DNA of 64,000 nt from JBBSEX01 sp038239345 (GTDB lineage: Bacteria > Acidobacteriota > Terriglobia > Bryobacterales > Bryobacteraceae), in the NCBI GenBank assembly GCA_038239345.1, contig JBBSEX010000008.1:175048-239047 (forward strand), given 5' to 3'. A program made the translations under genes and the position numbers. This document shows positions 44,511 through 53,353 of the stretch, piece by piece. Position 1 is the stretch's first letter; the number at the start of each line of letters is the position of its first letter. Below the pieces are notes generated by a model, which saw only the letters and a list, made by a program, of their open reading frames with translations, ran no database searches and had not been told where the DNA came from.

Positions 44511-47003
44511 GTGAACCAGGATCAAGCGTCGACGCCTCCGCTCGAAGAATTGAAGCTGCTCGACGCCCAGGTGGAGATGGTCACCGATCTGTCGGGGCTG
44601 AAGCCGATCTTCTATCGGCTGGAAGAAATCGCCAAGCAGAACGGCAATGACTTTGAGGTGCAGTTGATGATTAGCGACATCAAACAGCATCTGGTGAATA
44701 AGGGAATGCGCTTGAAGGAGAGCCAGGGCGGTTCCCCGCCAGGCCCCTTTGAACCTCCTCAATTTGGCGCCCCTTACAACCCCTCGGAAGGCGGAGGTTA
44801 TCCATCTTCGGGGCCCGCTGGGCCCGGTATGTCTCCGGCGTTTCCTGGTTCACTTCCGACTGAAGCGATGCCTCATATGGGGGCAAGCGTGCAACCGCAG
44901 CCGACAGGAATGTATCCCAGCTCAGGCGTGATGTCTCCGCCCAGTGGGCTAAATCCGCCATCGGGAATGCAGCCACCCCCCGGCTATCAGCAGCAAGCTC
45001 CTCCACCGCCACCACCTCCGCCGCGTTCCAGCAGTTGGAAGAAGGCAGTTCTACTGGGCGGGTTGATCGCGCTTCTGCTCTTTGCCGCTTTCATCGTTGT
45101 AATTAATCTGGCCCGCAAGCGGAATATTGAGCCGAAGCCGCCGCTTCCCACAGCAACCGTCGACGTCGACATCACCACCACTCCGCCAGGCGCGGTGATC
45201 AAAATCAATAACGAAGTGAAGTGCGCATCCAACTGCCGCGTTCATTTGGAACCGGGCAATTATCAGGTAAATGCAACGCTTGATGGCTATGAACCTGTCG
45301 CCTCCGGGGTAACGGTAACGAACACGCCGCTGACGGTGAATCTGCCGCCATTAATACCGCAAGGACAAACTGTACGGCTGTTCCCTGAACTGGAAGCCGC
45401 CAAATATACCTTCGACGATCAGCCGATAGCGGACCTTGCGGGCGAGGTCACCATCGATAAGGTGAAGCCGGGCAAACACGCAATCAAAATAACAAGTAAG
45501 ACGGGTGAAGCCAGCTTCGCTTTCAATGTGGAGCAAGGCAAGGCGCCGGCTCTGCAAGGACCGGTGACGGCGAGGAATTTGGTAGCGATCGTGGTGAGCG
45601 GCGCGGGTAATCAGGCGCATGTGCAACTCAGCTCCGGGTCGGCCAAAGTCAGTCTCGATGGCCAACCGCAAGGCGATACCGGACAAACGGGGCTGGACTT
45701 AAAAAGCGTCACGCCAGGAGACCATGAGTTAATCGTGGGCGAAGGAAAAGACCAGCGAAAAATGGTGCTCTCGCTGGGATCGGCTCCGATGCTGACGGCC
45801 TATTTCAAGTCGGATTTGAATGTCGGCACGCTGGTGGTGGTGACAGGCGAGGACGATGCCACAGTCTTCCTTAACGATCGTGAAGTGAAACGCAAAACAG
45901 TGCGTGGGCAAGTTCGGCTGCCGGCATTCGGCCCCGTGAAAATCCGCGTGGTGAAAGACGGCTTCCAGAACGAACCTGAGCAGACGGCAAACGTGAAAAA
46001 GGGTGAAGAAGCGAAGGTTGAATTCAAATTAAGACCACTGCCTAAAGTGGCGGTGCTGCAGATTCGCGGAGGCATTCCGGGAACACAAGTGACGCTGGAC
46101 AAGATTGCTGTCGGAAAAGTGGCGCCGGATGGCAGCTTGACGCATGCCAACGTCTCGCCAGGCGAGCATACGATAGAGCTGCAGCGCGAGCAATTCGGCA
46201 CGAAGCGGATACAGAGAATGTTCAAAGCCGGCGAGACGGTGGCATTGAGCCAGACCGAACTCGCGATGGTTGCGGCTATCGGAACCCTCCACCTGCAATT
46301 GTCACCGGCAGACAGCGTTGTGACGGTGAAGAAGAGCGATGAACCCCAATCGCGAACGGTGCGGGAGGCGAATCTTACGCTCGGGCCGGGATCGTATCTG
46401 GTGATCGCCAGAGCGGCGGGGTATGCCGAGAAACGCGTCAATGTGGAAATGACTTCGGGCGAAACCAAGAGTATCGACCTGACGCTGATCAAGGAAAAAA
46501 CAGTCGTCGTAGTGAAGTCCGGCGGAATGGCCGACTGGGAGAATCCTGACGCCTGGACAAAGGAAGGGGACATCTACGTTCACAAAGGCGCTGGATTTGT
46601 CTTCTTCAAACCGATGCCAACGGCGGGAACCTTTACCTTCACGATTCAAATGGTGAAGCACAGCGGCATCGGGTTTGGGCGTTTGAAATGGGTGCTGGAT
46701 TATGTCGACGGGAAGAATTACGCGCTATTCGAACTGGACAAAAAGAAGTTCTATCCACACGACATTGTCAACGGCCGAACTATCGATCGGGAATCGAACC
46801 GGCATGATCAGGACAAGCTGAAGGCGTTTACGATCCAGATCGATGTGACGGCGGATCGCATCGTGCATCGGATGCGCGATCAATCCATTGTGCTTGATTC
46901 CTGGACTGACCCCGGTCATAATTTCCCGGCAGGCAAGTTTGGATTTCTTGTACAGGGTAGTGACGAAATCGGTATTTCCGATTTCAAGTTCACGCCGCGC
47001 TAA
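44511..47003 (+). CDS. PEGA-domain single-TM membrane protein
   Basis: An 830-residue protein, GTG start at 44511 with ribosome site GAAAGGA. Residues 1-65 are a helical cytosolic head (PPLEELKLLDAQVEMVTDLS). About 70-180 are low-complexity Pro/Gly-rich (MSPPSGLNPPSGMQPPPGY then eight prolines). One TM at about 183-203. The extracytoplasmic part contains several PEGA-type beta domains (ITTTPPGAVIKINNEV, HLEPGNYQVNATLDGYEPV and later GSYLVIARAAGYAEKRV), ending in a beta-sandwich (about 690-830) like that of the zinc-finger protein at 33646. PEGA domains are thought to bind surface polysaccharide or S-layer. A strong terminator follows. Confidence 0.85.
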   Translation: MNQDQASTPPLEELKLLDAQVEMVTDLSGLKPIFYRLEEIAKQNGNDFEVQLMISDIKQHLVNKGMRLKESQGGSPPGPFEPPQFGAPYNPSEGGGYPSSGPAGPGMSPAFPGSLPTEAMPHMGASVQPQPTGMYPSSGVMSPPSGLNPPSGMQPPPGYQQQAPPPPPPPPRSSSWKKAVLLGGLIALLLFAAFIVVINLARKRNIEPKPPLPTATVDVDITTTPPGAVIKINNEVKCASNCRVHLEPGNYQVNATLDGYEPVASGVTVTNTPLTVNLPPLIPQGQTVRLFPELEAAKYTFDDQPIADLAGEVTIDKVKPGKHAIKITSKTGEASFAFNVEQGKAPALQGPVTARNLVAIVVSGAGNQAHVQLSSGSAKVSLDGQPQGDTGQTGLDLKSVTPGDHELIVGEGKDQRKMVLSLGSAPMLTAYFKSDLNVGTLVVVTGEDDATVFLNDREVKRKTVRGQVRLPAFGPVKIRVVKDGFQNEPEQTANVKKGEEAKVEFKLRPLPKVAVLQIRGGIPGTQVTLDKIAVGKVAPDGSLTHANVSPGEHTIELQREQFGTKRIQRMFKAGETVALSQTELAMVAAIGTLHLQLSPADSVVTVKKSDEPQSRTVREANLTLGPGSYLVIARAAGYAEKRVNVEMTSGETKSIDLTLIKEKTVVVVKSGGMADWENPDAWTKEGDIYVHKGAGFVFFKPMPTAGTFTFTIQMVKHSGIGFGRLKWVLDYVDGKNYALFELDKKKFYPHDIVNGRTIDRESNRHDQDKLKAFTIQIDVTADRIVHRMRDQSIVLDSWTDPGHNFPAGKFGFLVQGSDEIGISDFKFTPR

Positions 47004-47088
47004 CGCATAAAAGGGGAAGCTCTCGCATCCCCTTTTATCAAGTGCTTGCCGGAACGGATGGCGAACGCGAGATGCCTACTTCGAAGTT
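46995..47088 (+). repeat. Direct repeat, copy 1 (94 nt)
   Basis: About 94 nt beginning in the last PEGA codons and including its terminator. It is repeated at 47666-47749 with about 10 nt deleted and a few substitutions. Shared blocks include CCGCGCTAACGC, AAAAGGGGAAGCTCTCGC, TGCTTGCCGG and AACGCGAGATGCCTACTTCG. The two copies flank a decayed gene. Confidence 0.8.
47007..47038 (+). terminator. Terminator of the PEGA gene
   Basis: ATAAAAGGGGA (47007-47017) pairs with TCCCCTTTTAT (47028-47038), 11 bp, loop AGCTCTCGCA. The A/T-rich outer pairs supply both the A run and U run expected of a bidirectional intrinsic terminator. It starts 4 nt after the PEGA stop. Confidence 0.8.
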
Positions 47089-47139
47089 GGGAAAGCATTA
47101 GCACGAAAACTGGTATGAGGACCGGCATCGTGCCCTGTA

Positions 47140-47640
47140 CTGATGCGTCAGTGATCAGAAGGGACCCCGCCGGCAACCAGATTTGGGGTACGCTGCTCGG
47201 TGGCCCGGGCACCGACAAGGGAATCGCGCTCGCCATCAATACCAATGGAACGGTTGCGCTCACTGGCTCCACCAGCGGTCAGTTTCCCACCACTCCTGGC
47301 GCGGCCATCGAGTCAAGTACCACGGCCAAGGTCTTCGCCGCCAAGATCACTGCCGATGGCAGCAAATTCCTCTACTGCACTTATTGACATTCAGCAATCC
47401 CGGCATTTTCCGGCTACAGATTGGCCAGTCGTCGCAGGCCGTGGCAATAAACCAAGATGGACGGTCACCGGACCGACGAATCCTGCAGCCCGAGGCTCTG
47501 TCGTAACACTGTGGGGAACGGGCTACGGACAAACAATCCCCCATGCTCAATTGGTGGGCTCAACCTTCCTTACGCTGTATCGTTCAGCCCTGGCACAAGC
47601 GTGCTCAGGACACGCCTAACCGGGGCGAAAACGGATGTTC
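47140..47640 (+). pseudogene. Decayed SBBP-repeat / Solibacter C-terminal-domain protein
   Basis: Three frames in sequence. First, RRDPAGNQIWGTLLGGPGTD then ITADGSKFLYCTY (SBBP beta-propeller repeats, ending at a stop at 47385-47387). Second, SNPGIFRLQIGQSSQAVAIN. Third, GPTNPAARGSVVTLWGTGYG, then a further shift to LPYAVSFSPGTSVLRTRL. The last parts match the Solibacter uncharacterised C-terminal domain (TIGR03437-like; NxASNPAxxGSxVxLYGTG). At least three shifts and an internal stop make it dead. It lies between the two direct-repeat copies. Confidence 0.65.
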
Positions 47641-47665
47641 ACGCTTTGGATGAATCGACGCCGGT

Positions 47666-47749
47666 CCGCGCTAACGCCTAAAAGGGGAAGCTCTCGCCTC
47701 CCCGTTACCAATTGCTTGCCGGCCAACGCGAGATGCCTACTTCGAAGTT
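47666..47749 (+). repeat. Direct repeat, copy 2 (84 nt)
   Basis: The second copy of the 46995-47088 repeat. The hairpin is weakened (GGGGA ... TCCCC, but TTTTAT is now GTTACC). Its right end covers the stop and last codons of the BON-domain gene, so the duplication carries the 3' ends of both flanking genes. Confidence 0.8.
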
Positions 47750-48687
47750 TCCGTTTTACGCGGGCTTGTCGAACTGAGGTCCGAGCCAGACGAAGCCTGC
47801 TGTCCAGAATGCGAGCCAAGCAATGATCCAGCCGTTTGTACACCAGCTCGAGCCCCCGCCTGGGATTCGTATTGACCTACATTTTGCGGGTTGTAGGTTC
47901 GCTGCCCGGCAGTGCGGTTAACACGAATTTGATTATGGACTTCCTTCACCCCGCTGACGGATTCGGCCAAGTCTTCGGCCATCCGCTTGGCATACCTTTC
48001 TTCCACCGTCCCCGATAGCGTCACTTCGCCGCTTTGCACGCTGACTATCATTTCGGTGGCATCGATTTCGGGGTGAGATGTGAGGCGATCATTGATCTCC
48101 TCATGAATGCGCTCGTCCGATCGCTGATAGTTGCGGGGTCCACGGCCGGTGTGGCGGCCTGCTTGCTGTTGGGTCGCGAAATGATGCTGGGAAACTGCAT
48201 TTTGAGATGAATCTTGCAGCGTCGTCTCGGGATTGTTGTATCCCTGTGAGCCTTGTCGATAATCGGCGAACCTCGCGCCGCGATCGCGGAAGCCGCTTGT
48301 ACTCTCGTCGCTGCGCGTCTCGTAAGAGCGTTGCCTCTCGTCGGGGTATCCGCGTGGCGAACGATCCATGCGGTACTCATCATCACGTTCGAATCGGCCG
48401 CCGCGTTGCTCGTCCTTATTGAAGTTGGCGATTCGGTTATCAGTGTAATTAGCGATGCGGTTATCGCTTTGTTCTCCGCCGTACCCGCTGCTTCGCCCGC
48501 CGCTCAGCCGTTCTCTGACGGACCTCGCATCTTCTTGATTGCCTGGCCAATTCTGTCGGCCCGTAAAGCCTGGCCGCTCATAGCGTCGATTGAAATCACG
48601 GTCGTGAACGGGATTAGACTGCCGTTCGCGCTGATCTACATCGCGTCTATGGTCATCCTCATATTCGGAATCATATGGAGTGTTCAT
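47737..48687 (-). CDS. BON-domain protein with long disordered N-terminus
   Basis: About 316 residues from ATG 48687. Residues 1-190 are highly charged and Arg/Tyr/Gly/Gln-rich (EYEDDHRRDVDQRERQ; related SWFGD-type proteins have the same texture). Residues about 200-270 form one BON domain (IHEEINDRLTSHPEIDATEM ... VTLSGTVEERYAKRMAEDLA), a fold that binds phospholipid or interacts in the envelope and is seen in OsmY. No signal peptide is evident, so location is unclear. The tail (about 275-316) is Ser/Gln/Ala-rich. Confidence 0.8.
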   Translation of the reverse strand: MNTPYDSEYEDDHRRDVDQRERQSNPVHDRDFNRRYERPGFTGRQNWPGNQEDARSVRERLSGGRSSGYGGEQSDNRIANYTDNRIANFNKDEQRGGRFERDDEYRMDRSPRGYPDERQRSYETRSDESTSGFRDRGARFADYRQGSQGYNNPETTLQDSSQNAVSQHHFATQQQAGRHTGRGPRNYQRSDERIHEEINDRLTSHPEIDATEMIVSVQSGEVTLSGTVEERYAKRMAEDLAESVSGVKEVHNQIRVNRTAGQRTYNPQNVGQYESQAGARAGVQTAGSLLGSHSGQQASSGSDLSSTSPRKTETSK

Positions 48688-48985
48688 ATAGCCTCTTCTA
48701 GCTACTGGCTGATCGCAAATGTTAGTCCATCCTGCGTGTTCCAACCAGTTGCTAATAATTAGACCGGGGCATATCGATAATGTTTCTTAATGAGTTCGCG
48801 GTAGCCGGGAGAGTTCGCAAAATTGCCGGCGACAGTGAAATCCTGGCTGTCCCATTCGGCAAAACCGATGTGCTATGTTGATCGACGGGTAGCTTGTCAT
48901 AGGCGCGGGGGCCACTCCCCGGGACGGTCTTTAGCTTGAGCGAAAAAGTCAAACTCATCCTCATTCACAGGAGCTCCGAAATTCG

Positions 48986-49465
48986 ATGAGCATCCTTTCG
49001 CTTTCCGCTAATGGATACCAGTTCTTTTCCCGCCGGGACGTCCATTCGTTCAAGGATAAAAACGCGGCCGCGCAGTTCCTTGTACGCTTTAAGAAGGATG
49101 GATCCGCTATATCGGCCTTGCGCCGTTTGCTTGCGGAAAGTGGGCGATCCACCGGAAATCTTAGCGATGATCAGGTCCTGGAAGAAGTGGCGCTGCGGAT
49201 GAGCCGTGGCGATCTTATAGTCTGTTATCGCCACACCAAAACGCCCGGATCCACGGGCGATGAAGAACAAGCGCCAGCGCCGGCACCTTCTACGGCGACG
49301 CCCCAAAAGTCGACCTCCACGAAGAGAGATGAGCCCGATCAGCCGACCTTCACCAACGATCACGATGTCCGCGCCCAGATAGGCACCTTGGTTGCGGCGG
49401 CGGCGTCTGGTGTTCCATTCTGCGAGGAATGCGCCAAGGCAGCGGCGGCACGGGCGGTGAACTGA
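48986..49465 (+). CDS. Uncharacterised small protein coupled to the DUF4123 gene
   Basis: A 159-residue protein with no signal peptide. N-terminal alpha/beta part (FSRRDVHSFKDKNAAAQFLV), Pro/Ala/Thr linker (about 95-115), and a C-terminal tail GTLVAAAASGVPFCEECAKA with a CxxC pair. I do not recognise a domain. It ends 2 nt before the DUF4123 gene, so they are one transcription unit. Such pairs in secretion-system loci are often adaptor plus cargo- or chaperone-associated protein, which is inference. Confidence 0.75.
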   Translation: MSILSLSANGYQFFSRRDVHSFKDKNAAAQFLVRFKKDGSAISALRRLLAESGRSTGNLSDDQVLEEVALRMSRGDLIVCYRHTKTPGSTGDEEQAPAPAPSTATPQKSTSTKRDEPDQPTFTNDHDVRAQIGTLVAAAASGVPFCEECAKAAAARAVN

Positions 49466-49467
49466 GC

Positions 49468-50034
49468 ATGGCGCATCGATATTCCAGGCGCATACAAGAT
49501 GCTCTGTGGCCGCGTGGAAGTGGGGCCGATGTTTGGGCTGTGCTCGATGGCGCGCGCGATCGGCGCGTGTCTTTCAATATTCTGAATTCTTATCAAAACA
49601 GTTCTTGTTTGTATGCGGGAAATTTGCCGGCGGAACTCGAGCGGGTAGCGCCATATCTGGTTCAGTTGGACTACAACGATCGTTTTACTGAACAGCTAAT
49701 CGAGGAAGGTTGGGGCAATAGCTGGGGAATATTCTTAAAAAGCGACATATCGATGTCGAAACTCCGCCGGCACCTGCGAAGCCTTCTGATGGTGCACGAT
49801 CATGCGAGTAAGCGTCTACTTTTTCGCTACTACGATCCGCGGGTCCTCCGGGTATATCTTCCAACGTGTTTTTCCGACGAACTACAGACCGTTTTTGGTC
49901 CGATACAAAATATTTGGGTAGAGAACGCCGAAAACGACGACCTCCTGGAATTTAGAGTGGAAAAAGGAAAGCTGATCGAACGACCGATAGGTCTAATCAC
50001 GGAAAAGGTGGCGAGTCCAGCAGTTCGCGCTTAA
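49468..50034 (+). CDS. DUF4123 protein (type VI secretion adaptor/chaperone family)
   Basis: A 188-residue protein, ATG 49468, chosen over an earlier in-frame ATG because it follows the upstream stop by 2 nt. The DUF4123 pattern is clear: WAVLDGARD at the start, YLVQLDYNDRFTEQLI, WGIFLKSDISMSKLRRHLRS and FRYYDPRVLRVYLPT ending FGPIQNIWVE. Family members (Tap-1/TEC) load effectors onto VgrG spikes. No vgrG, PAAR or effector gene is nearby, so it is orphaned, at the edge of an integrase-bearing island. Confidence 0.85.
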   Translation: MAHRYSRRIQDALWPRGSGADVWAVLDGARDRRVSFNILNSYQNSSCLYAGNLPAELERVAPYLVQLDYNDRFTEQLIEEGWGNSWGIFLKSDISMSKLRRHLRSLLMVHDHASKRLLFRYYDPRVLRVYLPTCFSDELQTVFGPIQNIWVENAENDDLLEFRVEKGKLIERPIGLITEKVASPAVRA

Positions 50035-50062
50035 GATAAGAATGATATAGCATAGACAATGT

Positions 50063-50109
<47 letters not shown>

Positions 50110-50180
50110 GTTTTCAGCTGTTTGCACGCCGTGCTGTCTTGTTTGCTGTCCGTCCGAATTCGTGATATTCGGATGGAGCC

Positions 50181-51386
50181 ATGGCACGGGTCAACATCGT
50201 CAAACGCATCAAAATCAATGGGCGCTGGGTCATGCGCTCGATCCCGAGAAAGCAGTCCGGCAACTGGGACTGGAACTCTCTGCCTGACGGTCGCTACTAC
50301 GTAGAGTGGTACGAGCAGGGTACCCGGAGGCGGGAACCCGCCGGTACAACTGTCGCTCAAGCTCTCGAGGTCCAGCGTCGGCGACGCCACCTCGCAGAGG
50401 GCCAAGCTCTTGGCCTCACCCCGGCGATGCACGTCCTACCGGCACCAGATTCGCGGCGCCTGCTCCGCCCTCTCGTCGACCGGCATCTCGATCAGGTCAA
50501 CACTCTCAAGAAACCGAACACCTACCGCAAGTATGAGGCCGTGCTCAATCGATTCTGCGATTCCTTTCGCGACCGCTCGTTCGAGAGCATCTTGACCGAG
50601 GAACTGAACGACTTCGTTGTTCACCTGAAAAAGAGTGGGATGCAATCGAACACAGTTCTTCACAATGTCGTCATCATTGCCCAGTTCTTCAAGCGCAACG
50701 GTCGGAGCGGGATCATGCGGCAACTTCAGCTTCCCGAGCGCAGCGTGCCGTTGCCCAAGGAGTATCGGGAGGTTGACCTTGCGAAGTTCTTCGCCGTCTG
50801 CGACCCGCGGGAGCGCGCGGTGTTCGCGACTTTTCTGATGACCGGCTTCCGTGAACAAGAAATCATGTATCTGTTCTGGACCGACGTCAACCTCGCGTTG
50901 CGGACCGTTCGCGTGACCGCTAAGCGGGACTATGGCTTCTCGCCCAAACGTTGGGAGGAACGGGAGGTCCCGATCACAGGCCAGCTCGCTGAAGTCTTGC
51001 AAAACCATTCCCGAAGAGCCGGTAGCCCGTTTGTCTTCCCATCACCGACTGGCAATCGAGAGCAGCACATGCTCGACCATAGCAAGGCAGTCGCCTCTCG
51101 GGCGGGCCTGGATAGCTCAACGTTCGATCTGAAAACCTTCCGATCCACGTATGCAACACGCATGCTTCGCTCTGGCTTCGACGTCCGAACGGTTCAGTCC
51201 TGGATGGGGCACAAATCCTTGGAGACGACCATGCGGTATCTCGTGCCAGCCAGTGACGTTCACGCCCGCCTCGACCAAGTCGAGATTCCTGGGCTCCGCC
51301 AGAAACCCGCCGCCGCTCACACAGCTATAACCGAGAAGCATGTCCGTCCGGCAAAGGCCGTCCAGAGAACCAAGAAATCGGCGTAA
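50181..51386 (+). CDS. Tyrosine-family site-specific integrase
   Basis: A 401-residue recombinase. Residues about 95-190 form a SAM-like core-binding domain (YRKYEAVLNRFCDSF) and 200-385 the catalytic domain. Catalytic residues: Arg in MTGFREQEIM, Arg in TFRSTYATRM, His in WMGHKSLE and nucleophile Tyr in ETTMRYLV. The first His of HxxR is replaced by Lys (LKTFR), a variation known in some integrases. The N-terminal 80 residues look like an arm-binding domain. It sits 85 nt after the tRNA-Gly half and presumably inserted the island. Confidence 0.92.
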   Translation: MARVNIVKRIKINGRWVMRSIPRKQSGNWDWNSLPDGRYYVEWYEQGTRRREPAGTTVAQALEVQRRRRHLAEGQALGLTPAMHVLPAPDSRRLLRPLVDRHLDQVNTLKKPNTYRKYEAVLNRFCDSFRDRSFESILTEELNDFVVHLKKSGMQSNTVLHNVVIIAQFFKRNGRSGIMRQLQLPERSVPLPKEYREVDLAKFFAVCDPRERAVFATFLMTGFREQEIMYLFWTDVNLALRTVRVTAKRDYGFSPKRWEEREVPITGQLAEVLQNHSRRAGSPFVFPSPTGNREQHMLDHSKAVASRAGLDSSTFDLKTFRSTYATRMLRSGFDVRTVQSWMGHKSLETTMRYLVPASDVHARLDQVEIPGLRQKPAAAHTAITEKHVRPAKAVQRTKKSA

Positions 51387-52019
51387 CGCCCGACGTGGTA
51401 ACTCGAATGCAAGATGCGTTGAGAAAATCTTTGATTTGCGCGCTAGAACCAAGCAGCCAGCTTGGGAACGTGAGCGTCGATTGTAAATAAATGACTTAGG
51501 CGTCTATGGCGCTGTTTTCTGGTCACATAAGTCTATTGTTTTAATGCTCCACTTTTCCGAAGCCCGGTTATTGAGGTAAACGAGATAACGCGAATGGGAG
51601 CGGGGCAGGATGAGCGCTGCCGACTCGTTCGGCTTAACCGGGCGGCCGAACACGTCACGTATCTCGAAGTCAGTCTTCGGGCACGTATTCAAAAATAGCG
51701 CTTTAAGGCGGAATGGACTGCAAACAACGGCGCGAGGTCGATGAGCGTTTGCGCGAAAATACCGGAGTCCGAACCGCGCCTGAGTAGCTACATTGGTGAG
51801 GGACTCGATGAAGCTGGCTCGACCCCGCCAATCAGAAAAACCGGGTCAGGGAATTCACATCATTCTGTGCCACTCCCGCCGCAGGCCACATTCAAGTTGA
51901 GGCAACTGCAAAGAAAGGGATTCCTCACAAATCGCTGCGGCCGCGAAGGCGCGGAATGCGTTCCTATACAATAATGACCTGAACCTTTTGAGGAGCCGAC
52001 CAGCCCACAGGAGATACAA
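51387..52019. other. 633-bp region after the integrase without a confident gene
   Basis: No convincing long coding region. One short minus-strand reading frame (51504-51692) is listed separately. The remainder on both strands shows no recognisable domain, tRNA or long repeat. A ribosome-like GGAG lies at 52011-52014 ahead of the M15 peptidase start. Confidence 0.4.
51504..51692 (-). CDS. Possible small protein or gene fragment
   Basis: A 62-residue frame, ATG 51692. Its texture is protein-like (KTDFEIRDVFGRPVKPNESA then LVYLNNRASEKWSIKTIDL), suggesting a short beta-rich domain or the end of a larger lost gene. No recognised family, no good ribosome site. Low confidence. Confidence 0.3.
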   Translation of the reverse strand: MNTCPKTDFEIRDVFGRPVKPNESAALILPRSHSRYLVYLNNRASEKWSIKTIDLCDQKTAP

Positions 52020-52553
52020 ATGGCATCTTGGCTAAGAATTGTTCTATGCGCCGGTCTAGTCGGAGCGATAGTGCTTGTGCCGACAGCCCACGTGTCGGCG
52101 AGCGAGCCATGTAATGACGACAGGGACAAAATCATCAAAGAGTATGTCGACGCCAGCATCGAGTTTACGCCTAGTTGTAACGATTTCACCCAGAGTGACC
52201 ATAGTGATCACTTCTCCTTCTCGGAGCTAAACTCGGGCGACTTCTCCTCCTGGGCAATACTCCGATCCGCGATGCTGAGTGGGATTGAAAAGACACGTAC
52301 GAACAATGGGGGAGTGGCTCTAACCGTGAACAGCGGTTATCGTAATCCAAACCACAACGCCCAAATACCTGGCTCGGCGAAGAACAGTCGACACGTTCAT
52401 GGAGACGCCGTCGATTTCCAGAGTTCTTCCGACAATTGGGATACGTTGCGAAAAGCGGGCAAGGATGCTGACGCTTGCTCGGAGCCCCAGGATCTTTCGG
52501 GGACTGGACATGTACACTTGGACTGGCGGGGCACTTGCCCCGCGAACTGGTGA
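52020..52553 (+). CDS. Secreted M15A-like peptidase (D-Ala-D-Ala carboxypeptidase type)
   Basis: A 177-residue protein. Signal peptide (MASWLRIVLCAGLVGAIVLV, cleavage after the ASA near residue 28), then a compact peptidase M15 domain. Zinc motif: SRHVHGDAVDF (HxxGxxxD) and the C-terminal His in GHVHLDW. The substrate arm TVNSGYRNPNHN is conserved. These enzymes cut peptidoglycan stem or cross-link peptides, often as phage endolysins or toxin-like secreted lysins. It precedes the HEAT-like gene by 13 nt and may share a transcript with it. Confidence 0.85.
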   Translation: MASWLRIVLCAGLVGAIVLVPTAHVSASEPCNDDRDKIIKEYVDASIEFTPSCNDFTQSDHSDHFSFSELNSGDFSSWAILRSAMLSGIEKTRTNNGGVALTVNSGYRNPNHNAQIPGSAKNSRHVHGDAVDFQSSSDNWDTLRKAGKDADACSEPQDLSGTGHVHLDWRGTCPANW

Positions 52554-52566
52554 GGAGGCGTCAATC

Positions 52567-53286
52567 ATGGCTAGGCGGGCACTTGTCTCCTTGTTGCTTG
52601 CGACGGTCTGCTTCGCTCAGACAGGCTTGACGTCGGCGAATTGGCGCGAGCGAGCCGCCGCATTTCATGCCCTAGTTCAAGGAACCCTTACGACGCAAGA
52701 CGAACAGCGCATTGTTGGGCTACTGGAAAGAGAGAATCAGGTCGTCGCAACCGCGCTCGCCGCTACTGGTGGAACGCGGGGCGTCTCTTCGACAATCGGT
52801 GAAGACTATTCCGAATACTACTCATCGGTTTTGGCAAAGGCAGCGGACTTTGTCCGGGGCGGAAGTGACTCCGCTATTGCCGTCGTCAGTCGGGGTGCAT
52901 ACAACGAGGATTCCAGTGTCGGAAATATCCTGGTTGAGAAGTGGCGGACAACGTTGCCCCTATTTATTCAGTCGGCGGGGCAGACAGGACTGAAACAAGC
53001 GCGTTCACTCCGCATGGTGGGGCGAATTCTCGCGTTACATCGCTCAGAGATTCCCACAGGTCAACTAGATTTGGCCGAGTCCCGCATGGTGGCGGCTCTA
53101 AGTAGCTCTAGCACCAATGTCCGAATCGCCGCGATTAGGGCCAACGCGGAAGGTGGCTCGACAAAAGGGCTGGAGATCATCAAGCGCCTAGCCGCTCAGG
53201 ACAAAGCCCAATCGAATACCGGAAAGCAAGTTCGTTTTCCTGTTCGTGAAGAGGCAGCCCGGGCGATCACCCAGTTGCAGCGATAA
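52567..53286 (+). CDS. Secreted HEAT-like helical repeat protein
   Basis: A 239-residue protein starting at ATG 52567. Short signal peptide (MARRALVSLLLATVCFAQTG), then helical repeats (NWRERAAAFHALVQG; SSTNVRIAAIRANAEG; REEAARAITQL) resembling HEAT/ARM solenoids. No catalytic motif. A longer in-frame start upstream reads through the M15 gene in another frame and is rejected. It is 13 nt after the M15 peptidase, so probably functions with it. Confidence 0.7.
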   Translation: MARRALVSLLLATVCFAQTGLTSANWRERAAAFHALVQGTLTTQDEQRIVGLLERENQVVATALAATGGTRGVSSTIGEDYSEYYSSVLAKAADFVRGGSDSAIAVVSRGAYNEDSSVGNILVEKWRTTLPLFIQSAGQTGLKQARSLRMVGRILALHRSEIPTGQLDLAESRMVAALSSSSTNVRIAAIRANAEGGSTKGLEIIKRLAAQDKAQSNTGKQVRFPVREEAARAITQLQR

Positions 53287-53353
53287 CAAAACTGCTTCCG
53301 TTCTTAGAATGGTGACCACAATGGCGAATTGTGTTTTTGCCCGTAATTTGTGG

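Noticed and set aside
44226..44762. Minus-strand 178-codon frame
   Set aside because: It is antisense to the PEGA gene head and the GT4 start and has no coding texture.
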